Shown: positions 41,297-51,365, counted from the stretch's first letter. The stretch: 64,000 nt of DNA from Beijerinckiaceae bacterium (GCA_024304885.1 JALJOM010000003.1:270416-334415), one strand, 5' to 3'. A program made the numbers and translations. The notes: generated from the letters alone by a model not told the origin.

Positions 41297-44200
41297 CAAC
41301 CTGCCTTCTCGCGCGTGGGTGCCGGTGGGAGCGTGGCGGGCTTTCGTTCCCGCAGACGTTGGAAAGCTACATAGAGCATGGGGATCAGGAAGATCGCGAT
41401 TCCGCTCGCCGCGATCATGCCGGCGAAGACGGGCGTGCCGACCGCGCGCCGGCTGATCTGCGCCGCACCATGAGCCGTGACGAGCGGGACGAGGCCGAGG
41501 ATGAAAGCGAAGGAGGTCATCATGACGGCTCGAAACCGCATCCGCGCGCCGGCGACGGCCGCCTCCATGACGGGGACCCCCCGCTCGCGCTCCTCCTTGG
41601 CGAATTCCACGATGAGGATGCCGTTCTTCGCAGCGAGCGCGATCAGCACCACGAGGCCGATCTGGGCGTAGAGGTCGAGCGCGAGGCCGAAGCCGAGAAT
41701 GCCCACGAAGGCCCCGAATCCCGCGACCGCGACCGACAGAAGCACGGGCAGGGGAATGATCCAGCTCTCGTAGAGCGCGACGAGAAACAGGTAGGCGAAG
41801 ACGACGGCGAGCGCGACGATGATGCCCGTCTGCCCGGTTGCCCGCTGCTCCTGGAACGCGGTGCCGGTCCATTCGTAGGAATAGCCGGCCGGGAGGGTCT
41901 TGCCGGAGACGTCCGCCATGGCGGCGAGCGCTGCGCCCGAGGATACGCCGGGCGCCCCTGACCCATTGATCGTCACGGAGCGGTAGTTGTTGAAGCGGGT
42001 CAGCACCTGCGGGCCCTGCACGGTGCGCAATGCCGCGAGAGACGACATGGGCACCATCTGCCCCGATGCGTTGCGCACGTAGATTTGCCAGATCGAGGAG
42101 ATGTCGCGGCGATCGCGCGCCTCGCCTTGGATATTGACCTGCCAGGTGCGTCCGTAGCGGTTGAAATCGTTCACATAGGATCCGCCGAGCGTGGCTTGGA
42201 GCGCCGAGAAGATGTCGGCGATGTTCACCCCGAGCGCCTGTGCCTTGTCCCGATCGATGTCGAGATAGAGCGATGGGTTGGTCGCGGTGAAGGTCGAGAA
42301 GACGCGGGTGAGCGAGGGGTTCTGGTTCGCCGCCGCGAGAAGCCCTTGCATCGTGCTCGCGATCGCGGCGGGTTCCTGCCCCTCGAGCGCCTCGAGCTGA
42401 TACTCGAAGCCGCCGGTCGTCGACAGGCCGATGATGGGCGGCAGGTTGAAGGCGATCACGTTCGCGGTCCTGATCGCCTGGCTGGCACCGAACACGCGCC
42501 CGATCAGCGCTTGTGCCGAATCCGCCGCGCTCGTGCGATCGGCGAAGGGCTTCAGCCGCGCGGCCATGAAGGCGCTGTTCGGCTGGTTCACGCTGTCGAG
42601 CAGGGAGAAGCCGACGACCGCGAAGGTGCTCTGGACTTGCGGCATGGTGAGCAAGAGCTTCTCGACCTGCTTCACCGTCTCGGCCGTGCGGGAGACGGAC
42701 GCGGCATCGGGGAGCTGGATCGCCATGAAGAAGACGCCTTGGTCCTCCTCCGGCAAGAAGCCCGTCGGCGTGCGCAGCGACAAGAGATAGGTTGCCGCGC
42801 CGAAGGCGAGGACGGCGAGGAGAGCCGCGGCCGAGACGCGCACGAGGCGACGCACGACGTAGGCATAGGCGTCGCGCCCGGCGTCGATCGCGCGGAGGAT
42901 TCGCAGCATCGTGCGGCCCTTCGGCATCCCGGGCCGCAGCACGATCGCACACAGCGCCGGCGACAGAGTGAGCGCGTTCACGGCCGAGATCAGCATCGCG
43001 ACGCTGATCGTCACCGCGAACTGCCGGAAGAGCTCGCCCGAGACGCCCGGGATGAAGGCGATCGGCACGAACACGGACAGAAGCACTAGCGTGATCGCGA
43101 TGATCGGCGCCGTGATCTGACGCATCGCCTTCTTGGTCGCGGCGACGGGACCGAGCTCGGGCTCCTCCTCCATCACGCGCTCGACATTCTCGACGACAAC
43201 GATGGCATCGTCGACGACGATGCCGATCGCGAGGACGAGCGCCAGCAGGGAGATCGTGTTGGCCGTATAGCCCATGGCGAGGAGAACGGCGAAGGTGCCG
43301 ACGAGGCTCACCGGCACCGCGACCGAGGGGATGATCGTCGCGCGCAAGCTGCCGAGAAAGAGGAAGACGACGAGGACGACGAGGACGAAGGCCTCGGCGA
43401 GCGTCTTCACCACCTCGTGGACCGTGTCCAGAACGAAGGATGTGGAATCGTAGACGACCTTGTATTTCAGCCCCTTCGGAAACCGGCTCTCGAGCTTCAC
43501 CATCTTCTCGTGGAGAAGCGCCGCGGTCGCGACCGCATTGGCGCCGGGAGAGAGCGAGATCCTGACCCCGACCGCCGGCTGGCCGGAGTACCTCGTCTCG
43601 ATGTCGAGGTTCTGGGCGCCGATCTCGACCCGCGCGACATCGCGAATCCGCAGCACGGACCCGTTGGGCTCGGCGCGGAGCACGATCGCGCCGAATTCCT
43701 CCGGCGTGGTGAGCCGGCCCCGGGTCTGGAGGTTGAACTGGAACTGCTGGTCGGAATCGATCGGGCGCGCGCCGATCCGCCCGATCGGCGCCTGTACGTT
43801 CTGCGACTGGATCGCCGCCGCGATATCGGAGGGCGCGAGGCCGAGGCTGACGAGGCGCTGCGTGTCGAACCAGACCCGCATCGAATATTTGAGATTGCCG
43901 AAGAGCGCAGCCTGGCCGACCCCCGGCGTGCGCGCAAGCTCGTCGAGAAGATTGATCGTCGCGTAGTTCGCGATGAAAAGCGTATCGAGCTTCGCGTCCT
44001 CGCCGAACAGCACCATGAATTGCAGGATCGCCGACGAGCGCTTCTGCACCGTGAGGCCCTGCCGCGTCACCTGCGGCGGCAGGAGCGGAAGCGCGGTCTG
44101 GACCCGGTTGTTGACATTGACCGTATCGATATCGGGATCGGTGCCGAGCTCGAAGCTGACGGTCAGGTTGTAGCTGCCGTCGTTGCCGCTCGTCGACTTC

Positions 44201-44436
44201 ATGTAGATCATCTTGTCGACGCCCACCATCTGGGCTTCGAGCGGCTGAGCGACGGATCTCTCGACGACCTCCGCGGAAGCGCCCGGATAGGTCGCGGCGA
44301 CCTGGACCTGCGGCGGCACGATATCGGGAAACTGGGAGACCGGGATGCGCGCGAGCGCGAGCGCGCCGGCGATCGTCATGACGATCGCGATGACGACGGC
44401 GAGCCGGGGCCGGTCGATGAAGACGGCGGAGAACAT
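41296..44436 (-). CDS. RND efflux pump inner-membrane transporter (AcrB/HAE1 family)
   Basis: 1046 residues, full AcrB length. Features: [19 protein letters not shown] start, porter-domain blocks ([34 protein letters not shown]), TM4 with the proton-relay pair in [17 protein letters not shown], the Lys region in TM10 ([16 protein letters not shown]) and [12 protein letters not shown]. It exports hydrophobic compounds from periplasm and inner membrane using proton motive force. The adaptor gene lies upstream with a dispersed repeat between them. No outer-membrane channel gene is in the cluster. The start at 44436 is family-based. Confidence 0.95.
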   Translation of the reverse strand: MFSAVFIDRPRLAVVIAIVMTIAGALALARIPVSQFPDIVPPQVQVAATYPGASAEVVERSVAQPLEAQMVGVDKMIYMKSTSGNDGSYNLTVSFELGTDPDIDTVNVNNRVQTALPLLPPQVTRQGLTVQKRSSAILQFMVLFGEDAKLDTLFIANYATINLLDELARTPGVGQAALFGNLKYSMRVWFDTQRLVSLGLAPSDIAAAIQSQNVQAPIGRIGARPIDSDQQFQFNLQTRGRLTTPEEFGAIVLRAEPNGSVLRIRDVARVEIGAQNLDIETRYSGQPAVGVRISLSPGANAVATAALLHEKMVKLESRFPKGLKYKVVYDSTSFVLDTVHEVVKTLAEAFVLVVLVVFLFLGSLRATIIPSVAVPVSLVGTFAVLLAMGYTANTISLLALVLAIGIVVDDAIVVVENVERVMEEEPELGPVAATKKAMRQITAPIIAITLVLLSVFVPIAFIPGVSGELFRQFAVTISVAMLISAVNALTLSPALCAIVLRPGMPKGRTMLRILRAIDAGRDAYAYVVRRLVRVSAAALLAVLAFGAATYLLSLRTPTGFLPEEDQGVFFMAIQLPDAASVSRTAETVKQVEKLLLTMPQVQSTFAVVGFSLLDSVNQPNSAFMAARLKPFADRTSAADSAQALIGRVFGASQAIRTANVIAFNLPPIIGLSTTGGFEYQLEALEGQEPAAIASTMQGLLAAANQNPSLTRVFSTFTATNPSLYLDIDRDKAQALGVNIADIFSALQATLGGSYVNDFNRYGRTWQVNIQGEARDRRDISSIWQIYVRNASGQMVPMSSLAALRTVQGPQVLTRFNNYRSVTINGSGAPGVSSGAALAAMADVSGKTLPAGYSYEWTGTAFQEQRATGQTGIIVALAVVFAYLFLVALYESWIIPLPVLLSVAVAGFGAFVGILGFGLALDLYAQIGLVVLIALAAKNGILIVEFAKEERERGVPVMEAAVAGARMRFRAVMMTSFAFILGLVPLVTAHGAAQISRRAVGTPVFAGMIAASGIAIFLIPMLYVAFQRLRERKPATLPPAPTREKAG

Positions 44437-44514
44437 GGCTTTGCTTCGATGCTCCAGAAATCGGCGACCAGACGCCGGCCGGATCTCGCCTCGGCGCGCG
44501 CGCCGATGGGCCTG

Positions 44515-44620
44515 GTAGAGCATTTTCCAGTGAACCGGATACCGGTTCACGTCGCGAAAATGCGACAAAATCAGAATGTAGAACCGCTTTCCGATTCCGT
44601 TGGATCGGAAAGCGCTCTAA
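44515..44620. repeat. RIME-like intergenic repeat, copy 9, inside the RND operon
   Basis: 106 bp: tagagcattttccagtgaacc, gataccggttcacgtcgcgaaaatgcgac split as two hairpins, then gaaccgctttccgattccg with ggatcggaaagcgctcta. Its right end supplies the TAG stop of the adaptor gene (minus strand). Confidence 0.88.
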
Positions 44621-45786
44621 CGGATCGCCGGCGGCGAATCCGTCGGCGCCGGCGTCGCCGGGCTCGCCAGGACGACCTGTCCCGGGCGGACCCGCTGCAA
44701 CCCCTCGACAATGACGAGCTCGCCGACCTCGAGGCCATGCTCGACCGCGGCCGTCGACGGGGTCGACTGGCCGAGCTTCACGTCCTGCCTTTGCGCCTTG
44801 CTGTCCTTGTCCACGACGTAGACGTAGTCGCCACGCTGATCGGTGAGGACCGCGGCGCGCGGCACGGCGAGAACCTCGACCGGCTTCACGCCTTCGAGAT
44901 AGACCGTCACGAACTCCTGATCCGAAAGCTCGCGTACGGTGCCGCGAGCCGTGCGCACCGGCAGCGGAGGGTTGGGGATGACCCCGCGCAGCAGGATCGT
45001 GTCGGTTGTGGTATCGACACGGTTGTCGACGAAGTCGAGCCTCGCGGGATGGGTGTAGAGCCGTCCGTCCGGCAGCTTGATCCTGATCACGACCGCGTCG
45101 AAGCCGCCGAGCGGAACATAGCGCGCGCGCAGCTCGATCACGGTTCGCACGGAGACGGGAAACAGGACATACATGGGGTCCTGGCCGACGACGGTCACCA
45201 ATGTGCCGCTTCCCGGGCTCACCACGTTTCCCGGCGTCACCGCGGTGCGACCGATCTTGCCGTCGATCGGCGAGGCGATGACCGTATAGTCGAGGTTGAT
45301 CTGCGATTGCCGCACGCTGGCTCGCGCGCCGTCGAGCTGCGCCGCATAGCTGCGTTGCGTGGCGAGCGTGGCATCGACGTTCGCTTGCGCGCCGGCTTGC
45401 GTCTTGAGAAGGGTTTGCGCGCGCTCGAGCGCGATGTCGGCGTTGCGCAATTGCGCGGCGATCTGGTCGGCTACGGCCTGCTTCGCGGCGAGATCGGCCT
45501 CGAACGGCGGCCGTTCGAGCCTGTAGAGCACGTCGCCCTTCGCGACCTCGGCGCCGTCCCGAAATTCGACCTTGTCGAGGAATGCGGACACGCGCGCGAC
45601 GATATCGACCCGCTCGATCGCCTGGATTCGGCCGACGAACTCGTTCGTCTGCGTGATCGGTTGCATCTCGACGCGTGCGACGCCGACGCTCGGCGGACCT
45701 CCCGGTCCTTGCTGAGCGAGAGCCGCCGTCAGGGCCGCGAGAGCGAGGCCGATTGCCAGGAGGGTCGCGCGAAGGGCACCAATCAT
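44617..45786 (-). CDS. RND efflux periplasmic adaptor (AcrA family)
   Basis: 389 residues. Signal peptide (LLAIGLALAALTAALAQ, no lipobox Cys), then the membrane-fusion layout: first lipoyl half (FVGRIQAIERVDIVARVSAF), alpha hairpin (about 95-165, LRNADIALERAQTLLKTQ), second lipoyl half (NLDYTVIASPIDGKIGRTAV), beta barrel and membrane-proximal domain. It links the transporter to an outer-membrane channel. Its TAG stop lies at the end of a dispersed repeat. The pump gene follows after 180 bp, all of it repeat or leader, so the operon may be partly uncoupled. Confidence 0.93.
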   Translation of the reverse strand: MIGALRATLLAIGLALAALTAALAQQGPGGPPSVGVARVEMQPITQTNEFVGRIQAIERVDIVARVSAFLDKVEFRDGAEVAKGDVLYRLERPPFEADLAAKQAVADQIAAQLRNADIALERAQTLLKTQAGAQANVDATLATQRSYAAQLDGARASVRQSQINLDYTVIASPIDGKIGRTAVTPGNVVSPGSGTLVTVVGQDPMYVLFPVSVRTVIELRARYVPLGGFDAVVIRIKLPDGRLYTHPARLDFVDNRVDTTTDTILLRGVIPNPPLPVRTARGTVRELSDQEFVTVYLEGVKPVEVLAVPRAAVLTDQRGDYVYVVDKDSKAQRQDVKLGQSTPSTAAVEHGLEVGELVIVEGLQRVRPGQVVLASPATPAPTDSPPAIR

Positions 45787-45884
45787 CCCGTCGCGATAGC
45801 ACGCGCCGAGGAAACGACCAAAATCAAGAGAATGCGAAAGCAAGTCCCGGTTTCGGCGCCGTTGCGCCACGGTGGATTTGCCTC

Positions 45885-46448
45885 TTATTGCCCGGGCGCG
45901 GGGGGCGGCGAGGGAAGCGGCTCGCCGAGGAAGGACAGGAGCGTCCCGAACGGCCCGGAGTCCGGTACGGCGACCGGCGGCTCCAGCGCGACCTCGGTCT
46001 CCTCCCCGAGCGGCTCGGAGAGCGCGGTGCGCAGCTCGCCGAGCATCTTCTTGCGCTTCGCGGTCTCGTAATAACCGGCGGAATAGAGCTTCACCGCGAG
46101 GTCCTGGTCTCCCTCCGCGATCTTGTAGGCATTGGCGAGGTAGGGGATTCCATAGGTGAGGTTGATCTTCGGGTCGAGCAGCCCGCGTGGGCTTCCTTCG
46201 TAGCCCATGCTGCGCGCGGTGGCGTGCTTCAGCTGCATGAGACCGAAGCAATGCCGGCTGACGGCGCCGGGACGGTAGCGGCTCTCTCGCTTCACGACGC
46301 GATGGACGAAAGCTTCGGGTACCCCATGCGCCTTGGCGAGACGAGAGATCAGCTCGTCATAGGTCGTCGGACGCTCGGCGATCTCGGCCGCAGAGAGGGC
46401 CGACCACGTGAGCGGGAGCATCAGGGCAATGGCAAGACCACGTCGCAT
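45885..46448 (-). CDS. SLT-type lytic transglycosylase
   Basis: 187 residues. Signal peptide (AIALMLPLTWSALSA, cleavage near 20), then the SLT domain with catalytic Glu in VHRVVKRESRYRPGAVS, the CFGLMQLKHATARSMGY block and LTYGIPYLANAYKIAEG. A Pro/Glu-rich tail closes the protein. It trims peptidoglycan, probably for assembly of an envelope structure, since it lacks further domains. GGAGG stands six bases ahead of the ATG at 46448. It is 98 bp upstream of the adaptor gene on the same strand but may be independent. Confidence 0.9.
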   Translation of the reverse strand: MRRGLAIALMLPLTWSALSAAEIAERPTTYDELISRLAKAHGVPEAFVHRVVKRESRYRPGAVSRHCFGLMQLKHATARSMGYEGSPRGLLDPKINLTYGIPYLANAYKIAEGDQDLAVKLYSAGYYETAKRKKMLGELRTALSEPLGEETEVALEPPVAVPDSGPFGTLLSFLGEPLPSPPPAPGQ

Positions 46449-46571
46449 CTGGAATACCTCCACGATGCGGAGCCTTGACCATTGTTTGGGGCCGGAGCAA
46501 GGCGGCGTCCCAAAATGGCACATGTTTTCCGGGCGCTGTGGTCTCGACGCCACACCGCGCGGGCGAGCGAT

Positions 46572-47993
46572 CTATGTCCCGCGAGCCTCGACCGCCTCAC
46601 GGCGGCTCCCGAAGGCCGTGATGAAGGCGGCATGGCTCCAGGCGAGATCCTTCGCGGAGGAGGGTGCTCCGGTCGCCTGGTCGAACTGCTCCGCGAGCTC
46701 GCCCGTCGCAGGCGCGTAGGTCGCGACCGTCGCCATGAAGGCATCTCCGCGCGCGACCAGGGCCTCGCGCAGGCGTTCATGCTCGCCTTCCAACGCCGTC
46801 GGCAGAAGCCGCGTCAGGAACGGCTCGTGGTCCGCCGTCACCGCGTCCGCGTCGGCCGCCACGGCTGTCGCGAGACGGTAATAGAGCTCGGCGGCGCCGA
46901 GCGTCGAGAAGTAATAGGCGCCACCGCTGTAGTACCGGTCGCCGGCATAGCGTCCCATCGCCGGCGCGCGGTCCGAACCGCATCCGCGGTTGATCGCGTA
47001 GAGCGAGGCGAACAGATCCTCGAGGCGAGCGAGCGTCGCGAGCACCTTCGGGTCGAGGATGCTGTGCGGCCCGTCCCGGCGCCTCGCGTGGATCACCGCG
47101 AGAACGACCGCGATATCGAGGTCCTTCCCGGTTCCGGCATCGGAGGAGAGGCGACTGCGCAGGACTCCCTCGGGCTCGCTCCAATAGGCGGCGAGGGCGA
47201 CGCGGAGCTCCTGCGCGGCCTCGGACTCGGCGCGTGCCCGCTCGAAATCCCCACATGCCTCGTGCCACGTGGCACCCTCGGCGAGCGCTGCATGTTGCAC
47301 GAGGCGCGTGTAGTAGTGGAAACCCGGCTCCTCCTCCCAGATATCGTAGGAGGGCTCGCGCCAGTGGCGTAGGGTGAAGGAGAGATCGGCGTCGAGGAGC
47401 CTTGCCAGCGAGCCCTTCATGTGGGGGGCGCGCGCTTCGACGAGCGGGAGGACACGCATGAGCGTGAGGGCGCGCGAGGCAGGCCCGTCGTGCTGCGGGC
47501 GCGACCATTTCAGGATGTCGAGGGTCCCGTCGGGGTTGAAGCGCGGCTCGCCTTGCACACGGTCGCCTACGATGGCGCGTAAGTCCTCGTCGTCGCGCAC
47601 ATATTGCCGAAAGAAGGGCTCGACCTCGCTCCTGAAGTCGCCGAGCTCGCGGAGATAGGCGGCGCCGTCGAGGTCGAGAAGCTTCAGCCCGAAAGCCACA
47701 TAATCCTCGAAACGCCGGATCGATTCCGGACCGATCGCTCCCCGCTCGATCAAGACGCGCAAGGCGTCCATGACCACCGCGGAATCTCGCGCCCAATGGA
47801 AGAAGTAATCGGGGTCGGGATCGTAGGCGGCGATGACGGGACATGCGAGGACCGAGCCCGGGGCGGGCCGGACGATGCGCCCGAACGGACGCCGCTCCTT
47901 GACGAGATGCGTCGCCGAGATCGCCTTCGTCATCAGGCCGGCGGAAAGCTCGTATTGGCGCTGCATCCAGCCGAGGAGGGCGGATTTTTCCAT
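46572..47993 (-). CDS. Glycoside hydrolase family 15 (glucoamylase-like)
   Basis: 473 residues, an (alpha/alpha)6 enzyme. GH15 blocks are PDYFFHWARDSAVVMDAL (substrate-binding Arg/Asp), PSYDIWEEEPGFHYYTRLVQ with the likely general acid in WEE, RALTLMRVLP, and the C-terminal LAEQFDQATGAPSSAKDLAW with SHAAFITA, which holds the general base in related enzymes. It would release glucose from alpha-glucans. No signal peptide is evident, so it is likely cytoplasmic. It follows the glycoamylase/ABC pair on the same strand, separated by a dispersed repeat. The exact substrate is not shown. Confidence 0.9.
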   Translation of the reverse strand: MEKSALLGWMQRQYELSAGLMTKAISATHLVKERRPFGRIVRPAPGSVLACPVIAAYDPDPDYFFHWARDSAVVMDALRVLIERGAIGPESIRRFEDYVAFGLKLLDLDGAAYLRELGDFRSEVEPFFRQYVRDDEDLRAIVGDRVQGEPRFNPDGTLDILKWSRPQHDGPASRALTLMRVLPLVEARAPHMKGSLARLLDADLSFTLRHWREPSYDIWEEEPGFHYYTRLVQHAALAEGATWHEACGDFERARAESEAAQELRVALAAYWSEPEGVLRSRLSSDAGTGKDLDIAVVLAVIHARRRDGPHSILDPKVLATLARLEDLFASLYAINRGCGSDRAPAMGRYAGDRYYSGGAYYFSTLGAAELYYRLATAVAADADAVTADHEPFLTRLLPTALEGEHERLREALVARGDAFMATVATYAPATGELAEQFDQATGAPSSAKDLAWSHAAFITAFGSRREAVEARGT

Positions 47994-48002
47994 CGGGGGC
48001 GG

Positions 48003-48104
48003 CTCTAATTCCTCGTTCGGTCGCATTTTCGCATCGATGTCGATTTTTCGAAACATCGAGATCGATATGCGAAGTGGCCTCCACTTCGCTGGAAAATGCT
48101 CTAG
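48003..48104. repeat. RIME-like intergenic repeat, copy 10 (variant form)
   Basis: ctctaattcctcgttcgg, tcgcattttcgcatcgatgtcgat, tcgaaacatcgagatcgatatg, gcgaagtggcctccacttcgc, tggaaaatgctctag. The ctag at 48101-48104 holds the TAG stop of the upstream gene on the minus strand. Confidence 0.83.
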
Positions 48105-49438
48105 CCCAGGACCGGCGAGCGAAAGCCGAGGCGCCGTAGCCCGTTCTGCACGTCCGGGTCGGACATGAGCAAGCGCCACAAGAGACCCGTCCGAAAATTC
48201 TCGATCATGACGATGATCGGGCCTTGGTCGATGGCGAGGCAGGACTCGGCCACCCAATCGTGGGTCTCGCTGAAGGCGTCGGCGAAGCCGAGCCGACCCC
48301 AGATCCGGTCGCCGAGAGTCTCATAGAAGTGACGCAGGGCCCGCATGGACTCCACAGGGGTATAGGGGAAGCTCGCGAGCGCCGCCGTCGGCGAGATCAC
48401 GCCGGTGTCGTGGTCCGGCGCATGGGCGACATAGCCCGAAGGATCGTCGCTCGCGGTCAGTCCCCAGCACGATGGTCCGTAGCCTTTGTGCCCGTGCGGG
48501 TTGCGCAGGCAATGCTCGTAGTTGATGCGCGTGTGCTGGACGTTCTGCAGCCAATAATCGGCATAGGTGTCGACAAGACCGCGGGGATCGAGCCCGCAGA
48601 AGGAAAAATGGGCGAAGAACAAGGGGCCGCCGAAATCCGGCCCGAGCGGCAGCTCGAGGTCGTAGTAGCGGCGCCGGTTGAGGAAGGTCCGGCTCTGGGC
48701 GAATCCTTCGTGATAGACCTTCGGCGCGATCGGATAGGTGGGCGAGCTCACCGCGAGCACATAGGTGACGAGGCATTCGTTCCAGCCTCGGACCTCGTGG
48801 TCGAGCCCGAATCCGTTGCGCGGGCTCCAGTGCCAGGTCAATACCTTGCGATCGTCGCGGGCGTGCCAGCTCCATTCGACCTCGCGCCAGAGCCAAGTGA
48901 TCGTTCCGCGCAAGGACTGCTCGGCGCGATCGCTGCCGTCGAAATAGCGACGCGCGCACAAGAGCCCCTGGAAGAGCAGCGAGGTCTCGACGATGTCGCC
49001 GCCGTCGTCCTTGCGCCCGAACGGGATCGTCGCGCCGGTGCGCCCGTCCATGAAATGGGGGAAAAGCCCATGATAGGAGGGCGAGCGCACGAGGAGGTCG
49101 AGCATGGCGGCGAGCCGCAGGACGGCATCGGCCCGCGTGATCCAGCCGCGCTCGACCGCGACGATGATCGCCATGACCGCGAAGCCGGAGCCGCCGACGG
49201 CGACACGGTCGTCGTCCGGTTCGGCGGACCCGATGCGGTCGCGGGCGAGGCCGCTCGAGGGATGCGCGCCTTCCCAGAAGAAGCGAAAGGTCTGGCGCTG
49301 CACGAGCTCGAGAAGAGCTTCGTCCCCGAGCGTGACCGCCGGCTTGCGCGAGGCCGGCCGGGCGGGCGAGCGCGCTCGGCTTCCCTGGGGCCTCCTCGGC
49401 GCCGATCCCGGAGCGCCCTCCGACCCGTGCGCAGTCAT
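48101..49438 (-). CDS. Glycoamylase-domain (PF10091/GH144-like) hydrolase
   Basis: 445 residues. After a basic N-terminus, the (alpha/alpha)6 domain shows LLELVQRQTFRFFWEGAHPS, GGSGFAVMAIIVAVERGW, YHGLFPHFMDGRTG, DIVETSLLFQGLLCARRYF, TWHWSPRNGFGLDHEVRGWN and HDTGVISPTAALASFPYTP. These mark the glycoamylase-like family that includes GH144 endo-beta-1,2-glucanases and a domain of cyclic glucan synthases. A beta-1,2-glucan substrate is therefore possible but not proven. No signal peptide is apparent. It overlaps the ABC gene by ATGA. Its TAG stop belongs to a dispersed repeat. Confidence 0.82.
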   Translation of the reverse strand: MTAHGSEGAPGSAPRRPQGSRARSPARPASRKPAVTLGDEALLELVQRQTFRFFWEGAHPSSGLARDRIGSAEPDDDRVAVGGSGFAVMAIIVAVERGWITRADAVLRLAAMLDLLVRSPSYHGLFPHFMDGRTGATIPFGRKDDGGDIVETSLLFQGLLCARRYFDGSDRAEQSLRGTITWLWREVEWSWHARDDRKVLTWHWSPRNGFGLDHEVRGWNECLVTYVLAVSSPTYPIAPKVYHEGFAQSRTFLNRRRYYDLELPLGPDFGGPLFFAHFSFCGLDPRGLVDTYADYWLQNVQHTRINYEHCLRNPHGHKGYGPSCWGLTASDDPSGYVAHAPDHDTGVISPTAALASFPYTPVESMRALRHFYETLGDRIWGRLGFADAFSETHDWVAESCLAIDQGPIIVMIENFRTGLLWRLLMSDPDVQNGLRRLGFRSPVLG

Positions 49439-51246
49439 GCGTCTGCCGTTTCCCGGGTCGCAGGAACCGCGCGGCCGGCGCAGGCGCAAGGCGCGAGGCG
49501 CGGCCCTTCGGGATCCTTCAGGAGATGCAGGACGCGGGAGTAGAATCCACGCTCCGTGTCGGCCCGCCCGATATTCAGGATCGCCGTGTCGGCGAGCTCG
49601 GCGTTGAAGACATCGAAGACGATCTCGCGGCTGTCGTCGTTCAGCGCGTCGATCGCCTCGTCGATCAGCACCCAGCGCGGCTTGTGGAGCAGGAGCCGGG
49701 CGAAGGCGAACTTCTGTTGCTCGTCGCCGCTGAGCTCCTTGCTCCAACGCGCCACGCGGTCGAGATCCCTGGACAGGTAAGGCAGTCCCAAGCGTCCGAG
49801 CGCCTTGGCGAAATCGTCCCGCGCGAACCGGCTGGCCGGGAAGGGATAGGCGAGCGCCTCCCGCAACGCGCCCGGCGGGATATAGGGGCGCTGGGTCACG
49901 AACATAACCCCGTTCGAGACCGGCATCGAGATGCGGCCGCACCCCCAGGGCCAAAGGCCCGCGATCGCACGGAAGAGATCGGTCTTGGCGGCTCCCGGCG
50001 AGCCGATGATCAGGACGCGATCGCCCGGCTCGACGAGGACATGGGCCTCCGAGAGCCGCGTGCAGCCGGACGCCGTGGCGATCGCGAGATCGTCGAGGGT
50101 GATCCGGTCGTCCTTCGCCTCGACGACCTCGATCCGTGACGTCTCGTCGCCGAGCTTGTCCATCCCGACGAGCGCGAGGCGGAAGCTCGAGACGCGCAAG
50201 AGCGTCGCGCGCCAGTCGGCGATCGTCGAGAAATTGTCGACGAACCAGCGCAGTGCCTGCTGGACCTGGATGAAGGCGCCGACCGCCATCATCAAGCCGC
50301 CGAGGGAAAGATCGCCGGCGAAATAGCCGGGTGCCGCGACGACGATCGGGGCGACGATCGTGAACCATCCATAGCCGGCGGTGACCCAGGTGAGCCTCGT
50401 GACGCCGGTCACGAGCCGCCGCATGATCGCAAGGACCTGGTCGAGGTCCTTCAGCAAGCGCTCCTTCTCGTCCGCCTCGCCGGCGTAGAGGGAGATCACG
50501 TCGATCCGATCGTTCACCCGGACGAGGCCGAAGCGCAGCTCCGCCTCGCGGCCGTAGCGTTCCGCATTGAGGCGGATGAGCGGGCGTCCGACGCGCCAGC
50601 TGAACCAGGACGCGGTCCCGGCATAGAGCAGGGCGCACCAGACCATGTAGCCCGGCACCGCGAACTTGTGGTCGAGAACGACGAAGGTCACGCCGTTCGA
50701 CAGGAACCAGAGGACCCCGATGAAGCTCAGGAGCAAAAGGGAAGCCTGGAACAGGCCGATGCCGAGGTCGGTCGAGAGCTCCACGAGATGCCTAGCATCC
50801 TCGTGGATGCGCTGGTCGGGATTGACCCCGATCTCGCCCGCCGTCGTCAGGCGGAAGGCGCGTCTCGGCGCGAGCCATTCGTCGAGGAGATGATCGGTCA
50901 GCCCGTGACGCAGCTTCAGCTTGGTCATCTGGTTGAGCCAAGCCTGTGCCACGTTCAGGACCAAGAGCCCGCCCGCGATCATCGCGAAGATCCAGAGCTG
51001 ATAGAGGAAGGCGCTGAGATCCTTGCGCGAGAGCGCGTCGTAGAAGGGCTGGTTCCAGGCGTTCAGCTCGACCTGGCCGAAGGCGGTCGCGCCCACGACC
51101 GCCCAAAGTCCGATGCCGAGGACGACGAGCGCATTGCGTTGCGGCGACGCGAGGAAGGCGCGCACCATCATCGCGACCTGGGGCGCGAGCCGCTCGCGGG
51201 GGGGCTCTGCCTCGGCGGGCACGAAGGTCGTGCGGATCTCGTCCAT
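49435..51246 (-). CDS. ABC transporter, permease and ATPase fused (YddA/BclA-like, SbmA/BacA-type membrane domain)
   Basis: 603 residues. Six helices in the N-terminal 350 residues include NAWNQPFYDALSRKDLSAFL and HGLTDHLLDEWLAPRRAFRL with NPDQRIHEDARHL, all typical of the SbmA/BacA/YddA group that imports peptides. The ATPase part has a deviant Walker A, GSPGAAKTDL instead of GxxGxGK[ST], a signature LSGDEQQKFAFARLLL and Walker B WVLIDEAIDALND. Reading through to a degraded ATPase or one with altered turnover are both possible. It leads the glycoamylase gene with a four-base overlap. The start is ATG 51246 or 51249. Confidence 0.82.
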   Translation of the reverse strand: MDEIRTTFVPAEAEPPRERLAPQVAMMVRAFLASPQRNALVVLGIGLWAVVGATAFGQVELNAWNQPFYDALSRKDLSAFLYQLWIFAMIAGGLLVLNVAQAWLNQMTKLKLRHGLTDHLLDEWLAPRRAFRLTTAGEIGVNPDQRIHEDARHLVELSTDLGIGLFQASLLLLSFIGVLWFLSNGVTFVVLDHKFAVPGYMVWCALLYAGTASWFSWRVGRPLIRLNAERYGREAELRFGLVRVNDRIDVISLYAGEADEKERLLKDLDQVLAIMRRLVTGVTRLTWVTAGYGWFTIVAPIVVAAPGYFAGDLSLGGLMMAVGAFIQVQQALRWFVDNFSTIADWRATLLRVSSFRLALVGMDKLGDETSRIEVVEAKDDRITLDDLAIATASGCTRLSEAHVLVEPGDRVLIIGSPGAAKTDLFRAIAGLWPWGCGRISMPVSNGVMFVTQRPYIPPGALREALAYPFPASRFARDDFAKALGRLGLPYLSRDLDRVARWSKELSGDEQQKFAFARLLLHKPRWVLIDEAIDALNDDSREIVFDVFNAELADTAILNIGRADTERGFYSRVLHLLKDPEGPRLAPCACAGRAVPATRETADA

Positions 51247-51265
51247 CATCGACTCCGTTTCCTCG

Positions 51266-51365
51266 CGCAATTTCGAGCGAAGCGGATACTGCTTCGCTCG
51301 AAATTGCGACAAAGCAAAAATCAAGCGCCGGCTTTCGATTCGATCGGGTCGGAAACCAGCTCTAG
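51266..51365. repeat. RIME-like intergenic repeat, copy 11
   Basis: caatttcgagcgaagcggatactgcttcgctcgaaattg forms one extended hairpin, then cgacaaagcaaaaatcaagc and the hairpin ccggctttcgattcgatcgggtcggaaaccagctcta. It abuts the second-family repeat at 51366 without a gap. Confidence 0.85.

Noticed and set aside
40058..45802. A minus-strand open frame of 1914 codons across three genes
   Set aside because: Only its last 412 codons are a gene (the MltB-like protein). The rest is an antiframe of the RND pump and adaptor with Arg/Ala-rich shadow composition, open because of high GC.
43417..46071. A plus-strand frame of 884 codons
   Set aside because: It mirrors the RND genes in antisense; Asp/Arg-rich low-complexity shadow, no ribosome site.
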